A stretch of DNA of 64,000 nucleotides, from positions 186,001 through 250,000 of the forward strand of contig CAWCPX010000008.1 of assembly GCA_963797605.1 (NCBI GenBank), written 5' to 3'. The stretch is from DASQPR01 sp963797605 (GTDB lineage: Bacteria > Actinomycetota > Actinomycetes > Mycobacteriales > Micromonosporaceae). Shown piece by piece: positions 45,776 to 54,671 of this stretch. The position numbers and the translations under genes are program-made. Under the pieces are notes generated by a model. It saw only the letters and a program-made list of their open reading frames with translations, had not been told where the DNA came from and ran no database searches. The first letter of the stretch is position 1. Each line of letters starts with the position of its first letter.

Positions 45776-46345
45776 CTAACGCTTGTTCCAGCCGTGGAAC
45801 TTCGATTTGTCGCCGGCGGCCCAGGCCTCGCGAAGCCCCGGCGCGCTCAGGTCCCAGTCGGGCCGGATCTCCCGCGTCGCGGCGCGCAGATCGTGCCATA
45901 GGTCGTCGATCGTCGGCCGCCCCCAGAACCAGTAGCCGTTGTAGACGCTGTGCACGATCAGCCCGGGCTTCAACACGAGCGTGTGCGGGATCATCGGGTC
46001 GTTTTCCGGGTCTGTGTATTCCTGGATGTCCAGGTCCTTCTGCACGATGCGACCGGGGTCGGACAGGAAAGGCCAGAAGGCGCCGACCGATGCGCGGAAT
46101 TCCTGCAGCGTGTGATGCGGGTCGGTCGCGATGGTGACGATGCTCGTGTAGGAAACAGCGATTTTCGACTGGAACGCCGCCAATTCCAGATGCTGCTGGT
46201 GCTCTTTCGGGCAGTAGTGGCCGCGCGCGAGCGTGAGGATCATGGGATCGTCGCCCTGAAGCTCGCTCAGCGTGCGGACGGTATTCGTGTGATCGGGCAG
46301 GGAGTAATCCGGGAAGACGCCGCCGGGCACGATGTCCGAACGCAT
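45776..46345 (-). CDS. Redoxin (AhpC/TSA-type) domain protein
   Basis: 189 residues of thioredoxin fold beginning PGGVFPDYSLPDHTNTVRTLSELQG. The candidate redox Cys is in LTLARGHYCPKEHQQH, where a family peroxidatic Cys is expected. The central YTDPENDPMIPHTLVLKPGL and the Trp-rich WFWGRPTIDDLWHDLR end match a group of uncharacterised redoxin proteins. The ATG at 46345 is used since the family similarity starts there. It is probably a cytoplasmic thiol peroxidase; no partner Cys is seen. Divergent from the PPTase gene. Confidence 0.8.
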   Translation of the reverse strand: MRSDIVPGGVFPDYSLPDHTNTVRTLSELQGDDPMILTLARGHYCPKEHQQHLELAAFQSKIAVSYTSIVTIATDPHHTLQEFRASVGAFWPFLSDPGRIVQKDLDIQEYTDPENDPMIPHTLVLKPGLIVHSVYNGYWFWGRPTIDDLWHDLRAATREIRPDWDLSAPGLREAWAAGDKSKFHGWNKR

Positions 46346-46480
46346 GCGATGACCGCCTCTCGCGTGACGCCGCCAGCCTAACCCGCCTCCCATCGATGAA
46401 CACACACGTGAAGAGGGCCGGGCGCCGGGCGTCCGCGCATCATCGTCAATGGGTCGGACCCACTCGGTAGGCTTCGGACC

Positions 46481-47080
46481 GTGATCAGGATCGAGTGGGC
46501 GACACCATCCCAAGTCGCGCCCGCAGACGCCGCCGCCGAGCTTCTGACGTCAGCGGAGATCGAGCGCATGCAGCGCTTTCGGCAACAGGCCGACCGCGAC
46601 CGCTTCCTCGTCGCATGGTCGATGGCTCGTCGCGTGCTCGGTGAGGTGACGCGATCGGATCCTCGCGCGCTCGCGTTCGACCGGCGCTGCGATCACTGCG
46701 ACGACCCGCACCACGGCAAGCCGAAACTCGTGGGTGGCGGCCCCGACTTCTCGCTGTCGCACGCCGGTGATCGCGTGATCCTCGCGGTGACCGACACCGG
46801 TCGTGTCGGTGTCGACGTCGAGGCCGTCGCCCGACACATCGACGAGCTGGCCCCGATGATTCTGGCTCCTGACGAGGTCGCGGTGAGCGGCGTCGACCTG
46901 CTGCGAGTCTGGGTCCGCAAGGAGGCGCTGATCAAAGCGAGCGGCCACGGATTGGCTCGACAGATGAGCAGCTTCGATCTCGGGGCGTTGCCCGCCGGGG
47001 AAAGCGTGCGCGACCTACCGGCCGATGCGGGTTACGTCGCGGCACTCGCGGTCTTGTCGCCGGGCTCCCCCGACATCTAA
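46481..47080 (+). CDS. 4'-phosphopantetheinyl transferase (Sfp type)
   Basis: 199 residues. The magnesium/CoA-binding GVDVE motif is near residue 110 and WVRKEALIKASG near residue 144, the two signatures of Sfp-type PPTases. FSLSHAGDRVILAV is the third conserved block. These enzymes transfer phosphopantetheine from CoA to carrier proteins of fatty-acid, polyketide or peptide synthases. The window's only carrier protein is AcpP, but Sfp-type enzymes usually serve secondary metabolism as well. GTG start; ribosome site weak. Confidence 0.9.
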   Translation: MIRIEWATPSQVAPADAAAELLTSAEIERMQRFRQQADRDRFLVAWSMARRVLGEVTRSDPRALAFDRRCDHCDDPHHGKPKLVGGGPDFSLSHAGDRVILAVTDTGRVGVDVEAVARHIDELAPMILAPDEVAVSGVDLLRVWVRKEALIKASGHGLARQMSSFDLGALPAGESVRDLPADAGYVAALAVLSPGSPDI

Positions 47081-47121
47081 GGTGTGCGCACCATCAGCGG
47101 TCAACCAAACGGGGATATCAC

Positions 47122-49007
47122 ATGACGACCACGCTGAGGGCCTTGCTCGCGCTCGCCCTTCTGGCCCTGTTTCTCGTCTTCGGCGGCGCCATCGTCGTGG
47201 CCCTCATCGTCGCCGGAATCGTTGCGTGGCGGTCGTCGGCCGCGGCCGGTGGTCGCCTCATCGGCCTGGCGCTGCTCACAGCCGTCGTGATGGTCACGGC
47301 GCTGTGGCGGGTCGTGCGTGCGAAGCCGAGCGCACCGACCGGAGTGCGCGTGACGGCGGCGCAAGCACCGGAACTCTGGCGCACCGTCAGCGATCTCGCC
47401 GAAGCCGGCCGGCACCCGGCCGCCCGACGAGATCCTGCTCGTCAGCGAAGTGAACGCGGCGGTTACCGAGCACTCCCGGCTGCTCGGCCTCATCGGCGGT
47501 CGCCGGTTCCTGGTGATTGGCGTCCCATTGCTGCAGGCGCTGCGCGTCGATGAGTTACGCGGCGTCCTCGGTCACGAGTTGGGTCACTACTCGCGGCATC
47601 ACACGCGCCTCGGCGCCATCACCTATCGCGCCCGCGCGACGGTTCTCGGCACGGTCGCCAGCATGCCGCACGGTACGGTCCGCGTGCTGCTGGCGATGTA
47701 TGCGGAGCTTTACATGCTCGTCCAGGCCGGTGTCACGCGGGCTCAGGAGCGCGAGGCCGATCTGGTATCGATCCGGGTGGCCGGGAAGGCCGCCGTACCG
47801 GCGCGCTGCGGAAACTGGCACCGCTCGATGCGGCGTGGACGACCTACTGGAACGAGTACGTCGCGTGGGGCCTCGATAGCGGCGCCGCGCCGGCCGGCAT
47901 CGCGACACACTTCGCCGACATGCTCGCGGCCCGCCAGATCGACCTTCTCGGCGGCGTCGACCCCGAGCGCGAGCCGTCCCGCTGGGATTCGCACCCGCCG
48001 ATCGGCGCGCGTGTGGCGGCGGTCGAGACCCTGGCCGAATCCGACACGCCCATGCGGCCGACGCCCGTCCAGCGTACGAGCTGATCCCCGGGATGCCAGA
48101 TCTGCTCGAGCAAAACGAACACGACCTATTCGATCTCGAAATCGCGACGTCGTCCCGTTCGACGAGTATGTGCGTCGGGCCGGCCAGTTCTCCATGCAGC
48201 AGCGCGCCGACCGGCTGTACCGTGGCGCCGGCCGTCTCGCGCACGACGACAACCCAGCCTCGCCACGGTGCTTTCCCTCGATACGAGCGGTCGACACGAC
48301 GAACTGGTACGGGCGGCGGTCGGCGGCCCGGCGGACCTGGCCGGACTCCGCGATCCGGGCGATGAGTATCGGCAGCTCGGCACGGGACGCCGTGCGTGGT
48401 GCCATGGTCGACAGCGGCGTCGCCGGCTGGGACGTGTCGTGGAGCGATGGTGTCCGTCTGGTCGGGCGCAAGGCCGGCCTGTGCAGCATCAGCGAGGCGG
48501 TCGACGCCTGCACCGGGGTGATCCGGAGGCGTCCCGGGCCGCGCTCGCGGATCTCGGCGTCGACGTGAACCGTCACGTTTGGTCGAGTCGGCCGACGTGG
48601 GTGGCGACGCCGAGATTACCGGTGCGGTGACGAACGTGATCGTCAACGGCAAGCGCCGTGACGTCATGGTGCTGAGCACCGGCCTCGTGTTCACGCCGCC
48701 GTGTGCTTGGGCGGCGCAGAGCTGGCCGGCGAGCGAGAGTCGGCTCCGGCGCCGGCTCGCGCAGTCTCCACGCGAGTTGATTGCCACGCCCGGACACGCG
48801 TACATGCCCTTGGAATCGGTTGCCGGCGCGGATATGAAGACCGGTCTGCGGGTGCGGTTCACCGTACGAATGCATGACGGGAGCATTACCACGCTGCGAT
48901 CGGGTCAGTATTCGAAAACGGTCGCGGGCCGAGACTCGCTGGAAACGATGCTCGGCACGATCGTCGGTCGTACTCGGGCGGAAGGTAAGGCCGCGACGGT
49001 CAGATAG
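47122..49007 (+). CDS. M48 family membrane metalloprotease (multiple frame breaks)
   Basis: Begins with two membrane helices (LLALALLALFLVFGGAIVVALIVAGIVAW and LIGLALLTAVVMVTAL). The zinc site HELGH is in LRGVLGHELGHYSRHHTRLG and the third ligand Glu in QEREADLVSIRVAG. Downstream, shifted frames give LDAAWTTYWNEYVAWGLDSG, DSHPPIGARVAAVETL and a C-terminal domain ending at the TAG of 49005-49007 (TGLRVRFTVRMHDGSITTLRSGQ). At least four single-base breaks (near 47420, 47800, 48090-48150 and 48570) must be corrected to give about 628 residues. It would degrade or process proteins at the membrane. Confidence 0.78.
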
Positions 49008-49422
49008 TCGCGCGACGGGCCCGTCGCATGAGGCCGGAGGTGCCGACCTCGTCGGTGAAGCCCCACCGCCGATAGAACGCCCGCAACTCCGGTTGGCAGA
49101 CCAGTTCGAGACTGGCGACGCCAATGAGCCGTGGGTGCCCGACGACCGCGTCCATCACGGCGGCGCCGAGGCCCGTGCCGCGAAAATCAGGGTCAACGAC
49201 AACATCCAGGATCATCGCCAGGTACGTGAAATCAGTCAGTACTCTGCGCGAAACCGACGAGCCGGTCCTCCCGTCGTCGACGAGGGCGACGACGATCGTG
49301 GAGGCGGCGAGCATGTCGCGTACGTCATCGGCCGTACGGCGCTCGGCCCACCACGCGGAGCCGAACAGGCGCATGAGGTCGGGCAGATGCCGCTCGCCCA
49401 CCGAGTCCCGAACCTCGAACAC
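49000..49422 (-). CDS. GNAT family N-acetyltransferase (frame breaks)
   Basis: About 140 residues. MILDVVVDPDFRGTGLGAAVMDAVVGHPRL holds the acetyl-CoA-binding RGTGLG motif, and LELVCQPELRAFYRRWGF is the typical C-terminal block. The segment before it (VVALVDDGRTGSSVSRRVLTDF) looks shifted for about 15 codons, implying two compensating base errors near 49240-49275. The GTG at 49422 starts three bases after the APH-like gene's stop. The acceptor is unknown. Its end overlaps the end of the converging protease gene by 8 bases. Confidence 0.78.
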   Translation of the reverse strand: MFEVRDSVGERHLPDLMRLFGSAWWAERRTADDVRDMLAASTIVVALVDDGRTGSSVSRRVLTDFTYLAMILDVVVDPDFRGTGLGAAVMDAVVGHPRLIGVASLELVCQPELRAFYRRWGFTDEVGTSGLMRRARRATI

Positions 49423-49424
49423 CG

Positions 49425-50314
49425 TTATGCCCCCGCCAGGTTCAGGCGTTGCTCGGCTTCCCTCGGCGTCAACCACGGCACGTTGTCCAGGCTCGCCTTC
49501 TTCGTGTTGAACGCGTAGACCCACAGTCCGGCCGCCCAACTCGCTTCCGTCTCCTCGGTGGACCACCGTCGCCCTGCCGCCACCTGGTAGGCCTCGATGA
49601 AAGCGGCCGATTCGGCGACCGTGGCGGCCCGGATCTCGATGCCACACGGCCAGACCGACGCCGCCTGACCGACGATCGTCGCCTCGGGGCCGGCGATCAC
49701 GCTGTCCCAATCGTGGACGACCAGCGGTTGATCACCGTCCCACCGAAGGTTCTGCGCCTCCCAGTCGCCGTGGCCGATGACGATCTTCGGTGCGACGAAC
49801 CGGGCCAGCCGGGCGCGTACGCGGCTGCCGACGTGGTCGAGCCACGGCGTGCCCCGGGTGGTGTTCAGGTTGACGTCGCGGTCGTCTGGTGTCGGCCAGA
49901 GGTTGGTGTCGGCGTGGTCCCATGCGACCCAGGGGAGCTGCGGTTCGAGCGATCCGACGGTGTCGGCCGCTGGCGCGAGCGCGATGAACCGGGCCAGCAA
50001 CTCGGCGAAGCGTTCAGCGGCCCGGTCGTTGGGAGCGAGGGATCCACCGGCGACGAGTGCTTCGGCGCTGACCGCGAGTTCACCGTCGACGATGGGGCCG
50101 ACGAGCGGCTCCGGTGCCGGGAATCCGGCCTGCCAGAGGGTCCGTTGCACGGCCGTACAAGTGGCCAGGCGGGCGACGCCGGCCGTGACTTCACGACGAC
50201 CTCTCGCCCGTCGGCCAGGCGCACGCCCCGGACCTCGGACAGGTGCCCGGCCTCGAACAGCACGCCCGCGACCTCGGATCCGAGGTGGCGCGGGCACCAC
50301 GCGTTGACGTCCAT
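49425..50314 (-). CDS. Aminoglycoside-phosphotransferase-like kinase (one frame break)
   Basis: About 296 residues with the APH fold. The N-terminal lobe has EVRGVRLADGREVVVKSRP with the ATP-binding Lys; a one-base break near 50180 follows. The catalytic loop is VIGHGDWEAQNLRWDG and the metal-binding Asp is in VVHDWDSVIAGPEA. The family phosphorylates antibiotics, choline, sugars and other alcohols, so resistance cannot be assumed. The ATG at 50314 has no clear ribosome site. It forms a two-gene unit with the acetyltransferase. Confidence 0.78.
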
Positions 50315-50344
50315 GCGGGCACGCTAACGGAATGGAAGAAACGG

Positions 50345-50377
50345 ATGCCGGCGGCCTGTGAGAAGGGCCGCCGGCAT
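50345..50377 (-). terminator. Strong hairpin downstream of tRNA-Gly
   Basis: ATGCCGGCGGCC (50345-50356) and GGCCGCCGGCAT (50366-50377) form a perfect 12-bp stem with a 9-base loop. It lies between tRNA-Gly and the kinase gene on the same strand. No T-run. Confidence 0.6.
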
Positions 50378-50449
50378 CGCCAGCGTGAGCGCTGCGTCCT
50401 GCGCGGACGTCGCAGGGAACCGCAGGTGGAAGCCACGCTATTCAGATGT

Positions 50450-50524
50450 TGGAGCGGCAACCGAGACTTGAACTCGGGACCTCGACGTTGGCAACGTCGC
50501 GCTCTACCACTGAGCTACAACCGC
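50450..50524 (-). tRNA. tRNA-Gly (GCC anticodon)
   Basis: On the minus strand: acceptor GCGGTTG, D-arm TAGCTCAGTGGTAGAGC, anticodon stem GACGT/ACGTC around a loop with GCC, T-loop TTCAAGT and encoded CCA. The sixth acceptor pair is a T:T mismatch and the seventh a G:T wobble, possibly sequence error. Confidence 0.92.
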
Positions 50525-50551
50525 GTGCGGAACGTAACCGTATGACAACAT

Positions 50552-50589
50552 AAAAAAGGGCCGCCCGATCCGGTGAGGGAGGGGCGGCC
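50552..50589 (-). terminator. Intrinsic terminator with T-run
   Basis: On the minus strand a GGCCGCCC/GGGCGGCC stem (50559-50566 with 50582-50589) is followed by six T residues. It ends the short transcription unit at 50607-50704, or transcripts of the HNH gene. Confidence 0.85.
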
Positions 50590-50606
50590 ACGATGGACAT
50601 CGGTCG

Positions 50607-50636
50607 CTACCCTCGGGCGCCGCCTGATGTGATCAT
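50607..50636 (-). CDS. Candidate 9-codon micro-ORF
   Basis: On the minus strand an ATG with AAGGAG six bases upstream opens a frame of nine codons (MITSGGARG) and stops at TAG. A promoter-like pair lies about 40 bases further upstream and a T-run terminator begins 18 bases downstream. It could be a micropeptide, a small RNA with a decoy start, or chance. Confidence 0.3.
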   Translation of the reverse strand: MITSGGARG

Positions 50637-50674
50637 CGTGATCTCCTTCATCGAATGTCGTCTTGCTGAAACCA

Positions 50675-50704
50675 AAGTTACCCGTGCTCGGGCCGCGGCG
50701 GCAA
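50675..50704 (-). promoter_or_regulatory. Putative promoter of the micro-ORF transcript
   Basis: On the minus strand TTGCCG (50704-50699) and TAACTT (50680-50675) are 18 bases apart, a plausible housekeeping promoter. A start near 50668 would give a transcript of about 115 nt ending at the T-run terminator. Confidence 0.4.
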
Positions 50705-50737
50705 CCGAATTTCGCCGGCAGCCGTCGGCGGCGCGCG

Positions 50738-51181
50738 TTACGTGGGCATGATCGCGGCCCACGTGGGCACGAACGGTTTGATGCGCAGCGGCATGCGGGC
50801 TTCGGAGGGCGTGCGGTCGCTCTTGCGGTGGTTGCACGTCGAGCACGCCGCGACCGTGTTCAGCCACGTATTTCGGCCGCCCCGGGAGCGCGGGTTGATG
50901 TGATCGACGGTCGTCGCCGAGCCACCGCAGTAACCGCATCGATGTGCGTCGCGGGCCATCAAGCCGCGCCTTGACCACGCCGGCCCGGAGGTGTAGCGCC
51001 AGCGGGTCACGACATAGTTGACCAGCCGAACCACGGTCGGCATCGGGTAGACGCCGATGATTCGGTCGGGCTGAGCCTCGTGCACCACGGCAACCTCGCG
51101 GAAGAGCATGCGGATCGCGTGCTTGAGGCTGACCCGATGCAGCGGGCCGCAGTCGGCGTTCAAGACGAGGACGGCATCCAC
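50738..51181 (-). CDS. HNH endonuclease family protein
   Basis: 147 residues. The C-terminal HNH region holds CGYCGGSATTVDHINPRSRGGRNTWLNTVAACSTCNHRK with zinc-binding CxxC pairs and the His-Asn-His triad (read in short blocks). The N-terminal VLVLNADCGPLHRVSLKHAIRMLF is the same arrangement as the widespread actinobacterial HNH proteins. The GTG at 51181 is chosen because GGAGGT precedes it by six bases. A terminator hairpin lies immediately upstream of that site. Targets unknown; not obviously part of a restriction or phage module here. Confidence 0.88.
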   Translation of the reverse strand: MDAVLVLNADCGPLHRVSLKHAIRMLFREVAVVHEAQPDRIIGVYPMPTVVRLVNYVVTRWRYTSGPAWSRRGLMARDAHRCGYCGGSATTVDHINPRSRGGRNTWLNTVAACSTCNHRKSDRTPSEARMPLRIKPFVPTWAAIMPT

Positions 51182-51197
51182 CGGTTCACCTCCGGAC

Positions 51198-51238
51198 AAA
51201 AAAATGCCGCCCGAGCCCCGGTCAGGGTGGGCGGCATT
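51198..51238 (-). terminator. Intrinsic terminator in the HNH gene leader (attenuator candidate)
   Basis: On the minus strand AATGCCGCCC and GGGCGGCATT form a 10-bp stem followed by seven T residues, ending five bases before the GGAGGT ribosome site of the HNH gene. Its placement inside the leader suggests attenuation. Confidence 0.8.
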
Positions 51239-51417
51239 GTTGCGGGTGGCATTCGCATGGCGCGTATGGCTTCTCCTCCGGACGGCGATAACCACCGCGG
51301 ATCGTCAGCCCCCCACCGCACCACTCGATCTCCTCACGCATCTATAGAGTGAAACTAAGAGTACGACCATGAACGAGGCAACCCAAATGTTTGCGAACTT
51401 TGGCGTAATCTTGATCT

Positions 51418-51711
51418 ATGACGAGCGACGTACCGGTGCCGCCGCCAATGGCCTCAGGGCCGTCGACGGTGACCGGGCAGCAGGCTCAAGCGCAGGGTAA
51501 ACGCCGGCGCAGGGTGCCGCCGAAGCTGATCATCGGGATCCTGATTCTGGCCGCGCTGATCTGGTTCCTGCTGGTCAACACCCGTCACGTGCCCATCAAA
51601 CTGTGGGTCGAAACCGTAAGCGCGCCGCTGTGGTTGGTGCTGTTGTGCACGTTCGCGGCTGGCATGATCGCCAGCTGGCTTCTGACCTGGCGGCGTCGCC
51701 GCAGCCGATAG
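51418..51711 (+). CDS. LapA/DUF1049 family small membrane protein
   Basis: 97 residues. A Pro/Gln-rich cytoplasmic start, basic KRRRRVPPK, then two membrane helices (LIIGILILAALIWFLLVN and LWLVLLCTFAAGMIASWLLTW) separated by the family's TRHVPIKLWVET loop, and a basic end. DUF1049 proteins are integral membrane proteins; in Gram-negatives LapA acts in lipopolysaccharide assembly, but the role in actinomycetes is unknown. ATG at 51418, divergent from the HNH gene. Confidence 0.85.
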   Translation: MTSDVPVPPPMASGPSTVTGQQAQAQGKRRRRVPPKLIIGILILAALIWFLLVNTRHVPIKLWVETVSAPLWLVLLCTFAAGMIASWLLTWRRRRSR

Positions 51712-52019
51712 ACGGCTCGATCGCTGACCGCGGCAATATCCCTCACCCTGCGTAAACGCGGATCGGACGATGTGTGCCGGCGGGCCTGGTGCCGGTCGGG
51801 CGTGATCCTCCGGGCCGCGAACTGGCCGGACGTGTACCGGCCCATCTATGGACGAATAGTCCATTAGAGGTGTCGACGCCCAAAAGAAGCCGATATACGG
51901 TGTGAAGTGACATTCGGACCCCCTTGCCCATCCCGAGTAACGATCGCGAGCCCGAGCGGTCGCGCAATCATTTTCGCACAGCTATGGGGGGATAGGGCCA
52001 TAGGGTGGTATGATGATGC
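51712..52019. other. 308-bp intergenic region
   Basis: No gene. A short inverted repeat, ATGGAC and GTCCAT with a 5-base centre (51848-51864), could be an operator or a weak hairpin. The flanking genes converge here. Confidence 0.45.
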
Positions 52020-52629
52020 TCATGCAGCTCGATCGACTGTCGACCCGTGAGCGCCCCATCGAGACAGCGTCGCGACCAATGCGGATTGCACCGAGCCAAG
52101 ATCGGGCAGCCGCCAATCCGTGTCGTGCGGAGCGACGGCCCATCGCACCGGCCCCTCGGGCATGCGCACCGGCGGTGCCGGAATCCATGACCCATTTCCG
52201 TGCAGCACCACGTTGTGCTGGCGGGCCAACTCCGGGCACAGGTCTCCGACCGGCCCGCACGAGAAACATCCATCGCCCGAACGGCGTCACCGCGACCGGC
52301 CCGCGAATCCGATCTCCCGCGGCCGTGCCGATATGCGCCGGCACATCGACGACATCGAACACTTCTCCGGTCGCGAGAAGCACCGAATGTGGCGACGAAT
52401 GCCATTGCGCGACAATCGCGGCTCGAATCGGTTGTCGCCGACTGCTCCCATCGGTGAAACAGCGGATGACATCCGACCGTTCGACAGTTCGGCCCACACG
52501 AAAAGCGTTCACCGCATAGCCGTGCGCCGGCCACAACCCTCCAACCGTGTGCTCGCATATGCCAATGCTGCGTGCCGTAATCTCAGCCGCCGAAACCCTC
52601 CGCGAGCCGGGCAACCGTCCTCGAACCAT
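52020..52629 (-). CDS. Prim-pol N-terminal-domain protein (bifunctional primase/polymerase family; frame breaks)
   Basis: Pieces in three frames follow the order of short actinobacterial prim-pol-like proteins of about 200 residues: LWPAHGYAVNAF, CGPNCRTVGCHPLF, then AIVAQWHSSPHSVLLATGEVFDVVDVPA, GPVAVTPFGRWMFLVRAG and VVLHGNGSWIPAPPVRMPEGPVRWAV plus WRLPDLGSVQSAL. Three single-base corrections (near 52505, 52430 and 52225) are inferred. Full replication polymerases have a helicase domain after this; here it is absent, so a replication role is doubtful. Divergent from the HTH-TPR gene. The ATG at 52629 is tentative. Confidence 0.72.
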
Positions 52630-52759
52630 CGCGTGTGCATCGAGCTTCCCCCAGGTAGACGGCCCGAGTCGAGACCGATTGGGCCATAAAAAATTCGGGA
52701 GCCGAATTCACGTCACTTGTGGCGTGTCGTGGTCGTTGACGCTGGCAGGTAAGTGTTAT

Positions 52760-52770
52760 TGCAACTTGCA
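52760..52770. promoter_or_regulatory. Short palindrome between prim-pol and HTH-TPR genes
   Basis: TGCAACTTGCA is an 11-bp palindrome with a central C, placed 70 bases before the HTH-TPR start and 20 bases after a TTGACG -35-like box. It could be an autoregulatory site. Confidence 0.35.
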
Positions 52771-52839
52771 TTCGAAGGTACGAGCATCTATCCGTGTGTG
52801 GCCGCACATGACGTGCGACCGGCGTGAGGGGATGGGCTT

Positions 52840-54075
52840 GTGGACGAGCTGCCAATAGGGCGCCGAGTGGCGTACTGGCGGGGACGCCGAAAGATGTCCC
52901 AACAGGTCTTCGCCGACCGCCTCGGCAAGTCGAAGAGCTGGGTCGACAAGGTCGAGCGTGGGGTACGCCGGCTCGACAAGTTCTCCGTCGTCTACGAGAT
53001 CGCCGACGTGCTGCAGCTCGACGTGCAGCTGCTGATGGGCAAGGACCCCGAGCGCCGGCCCGGGCAGCATGAACTGCATCGACCAGGTCGAGGTCGAAGA
53101 CATCCGCGCCGCCCTGGAGCGCTACGACCAGATCAGCGCCTTCTTCTACGCCCCGCCCGAGCCGCCGCCGCTCGACCAGATGCGCAAGGCGGTCGGGCAC
53201 GCCTGGCTGACCTACCAGCACGCGAAATACGGCGTACTCGCCGCGCATGCTGCCGAAGTTGCTGCGCGACGCCCAGGCGGCCGACACCGGTTTCGGCGGC
53301 TCCGACGAGAGCAGAGACGCCGCGCACCTGCTCGGCCAGGTCTACCAGATCGCGTCGTCGGTGCTGCGCAAGCTCGGCGAGCACGAGCTGTCCTGGCTCG
53401 CCGCCGACCGCTCGATCGCGGTGTCGCAGCGAGCCGGCGACCAGTTGCTGGCCGGCACCGCGACCTATCGCGTGTCGCTCGCGCTGCTCGCGCTCGGCCG
53501 GGCCCGGCCCGCGCTCGAGGTCAACGTGAACATCGCCAACCGGCTCGCCCCGGGCGTCAACGGCGAGCCGGCCACGCCCGAGCGCCTGAGCGTCTACGGC
53601 ATGCTGCTGCTGCAGGGCGCGATGGCGGCGGCGCGCATCGGTGACTCCGCGACCGTCCGCGACCTGCTCGGCGGCGCCGCCGAGGCGGCTCGGGCGATCG
53701 GTGTCGACGCCAACCACTACTGGACCTCGTTCGGCCCGACCAACGTCGAGCTGCACCGGGCCGCGGCCGCCGTCGAACTCGGCGAGGGCCGGGCCGCGGT
53801 CGAGGTGCACGATCGGCTCGACCCGGCCGCGTTCACCGCGCTGCTGCCGGAGCGCCGGGCCCACCACTACATCGACATCGCCCGCGGGCTCGCGCAGGTC
53901 GGTGACGTCACCCGGGCGGCCGAGATGCTGCTCGAAGGCGACCGACTCGCGCCGTCCGAGATCCGCTGCCGACCGATCGCCCACGAAGTGCTCAGTGACG
54001 TCCTCCGTCGCACGCGCGGCGTACCGCAGCCCGGCCCTCTCCGAGTTGGCCGAGCACATGGGCGTCGGCGTATGA
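52840..54075 (+). CDS. XRE-type HTH regulator with TPR repeats (three frame breaks)
   Basis: The N-terminal helix-turn-helix reads RVAYWRGRRKMSQQVFADRLGKSKSWVDKVERGVRRLD (in two blocks). A long helical TPR region follows: AALERYDQISAFFY, LLGQVYQIASSVLRKLGEHELSWLAADRSIAVSQRAGD and NHYWTSFGPTNVELHRAAAAVELGEG. Breaks near 53068, 53245 and 54015 must be corrected; the result is about 410 residues, usual for this actinomycete family. The GTG at 52840 follows GAGGGGATGG. Its stop overlaps the next gene (ATGA), linking it to the flavoprotein. Two fragments of relatives lie at 36.4 and 42.3 kb. Confidence 0.82.
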
Positions 54076-54632
54076 CGGCTGAGCCGGTCCTTTACGTGAT
54101 CGGCTGCGGCTCGCCGCCAACCCGGCATCTCGGCGAACTCGTCGACCTGGGCCAGGCCGACGGTTGGGACGTCTGTGCGATCGTGACGCCCGACGGTCGC
54201 AATTTCGTCGACGTACCCGCGCTGGCGGCGCAGACCGGCCACCCGGTCCGCAGCGTCTTCAAGCAACCCGGCGACCTCGACGTGCTGCCCGACCCCGACG
54301 CGATCATCGTCGCGCCGGCGTCGGTCAACACGATCAACAAGTGGTCCGCCGGCATCTGCGACACGCTCGCGCTCGGCCTGCTGGTCGAAGGTCAGGGCAA
54401 GGGGCTGCCGATCGTGGCGCTGCCGTTCACCAACACGGCGATGGCCGCGCACCCGAGCGTTCGGCGAGAGCATCGCGCGCCTGCGCGAAATGGGGCGTCC
54501 GCGTGCTGTTCGGTGATGACGTGCTCAAACTGCACGCGCCGGGTACGGGTGAGAGCAGCGCGTCCCAGTTCCCGTGGCACCTCACCCTGGCCGCGCTGGC
54601 GGAGATCAACGGCGGCCTCGATGAACGTGTAA
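54072..54632 (+). CDS. Flavoprotein, phosphopantothenoylcysteine-decarboxylase-like (one frame break)
   Basis: About 186 residues beginning MTAEPVLYVIGCGSPPTRHLGELVDLGQADGW, then PDPDAIIVAPASVNTINKWSAGICDTLALGLL, the FMN-binding pattern of the PPCDC-like flavoprotein family, and PIVALPFTNTAMAAHP. A one-base break near 54470 moves the end (GVRVLFGDDVLKLHAPG, FPWHLTLAALAEINGG) to another frame, so the stop is uncertain and could lie slightly beyond 54632. It is coupled to the HTH-TPR regulator by ATGA; this pair recurs in actinomycetes. It is not the Dfp/CoaBC fusion, so a specialised decarboxylation or redox role is likely. Confidence 0.78.
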   Translation: MTAEPVLYVIGCGSPPTRHLGELVDLGQADGWDVCAIVTPDGRNFVDVPALAAQTGHPVRSVFKQPGDLDVLPDPDAIIVAPASVNTINKWSAGICDTLALGLLVEGQGKGLPIVALPFTNTAMAAHPSVRREHRAPARNGASACCSVMTCSNCTRRVRVRAARPSSRGTSPWPRWRRSTAASMNV

Positions 54633-54671
54633 CGTCACATGCCGTGACCAGCGCCGTATCGCCGCCGATCA

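Noticed and set aside
49425..50314. Calling the APH-like gene an antibiotic-resistance determinant
   Set aside because: The fold is shared with many housekeeping kinases and no resistance context is seen.
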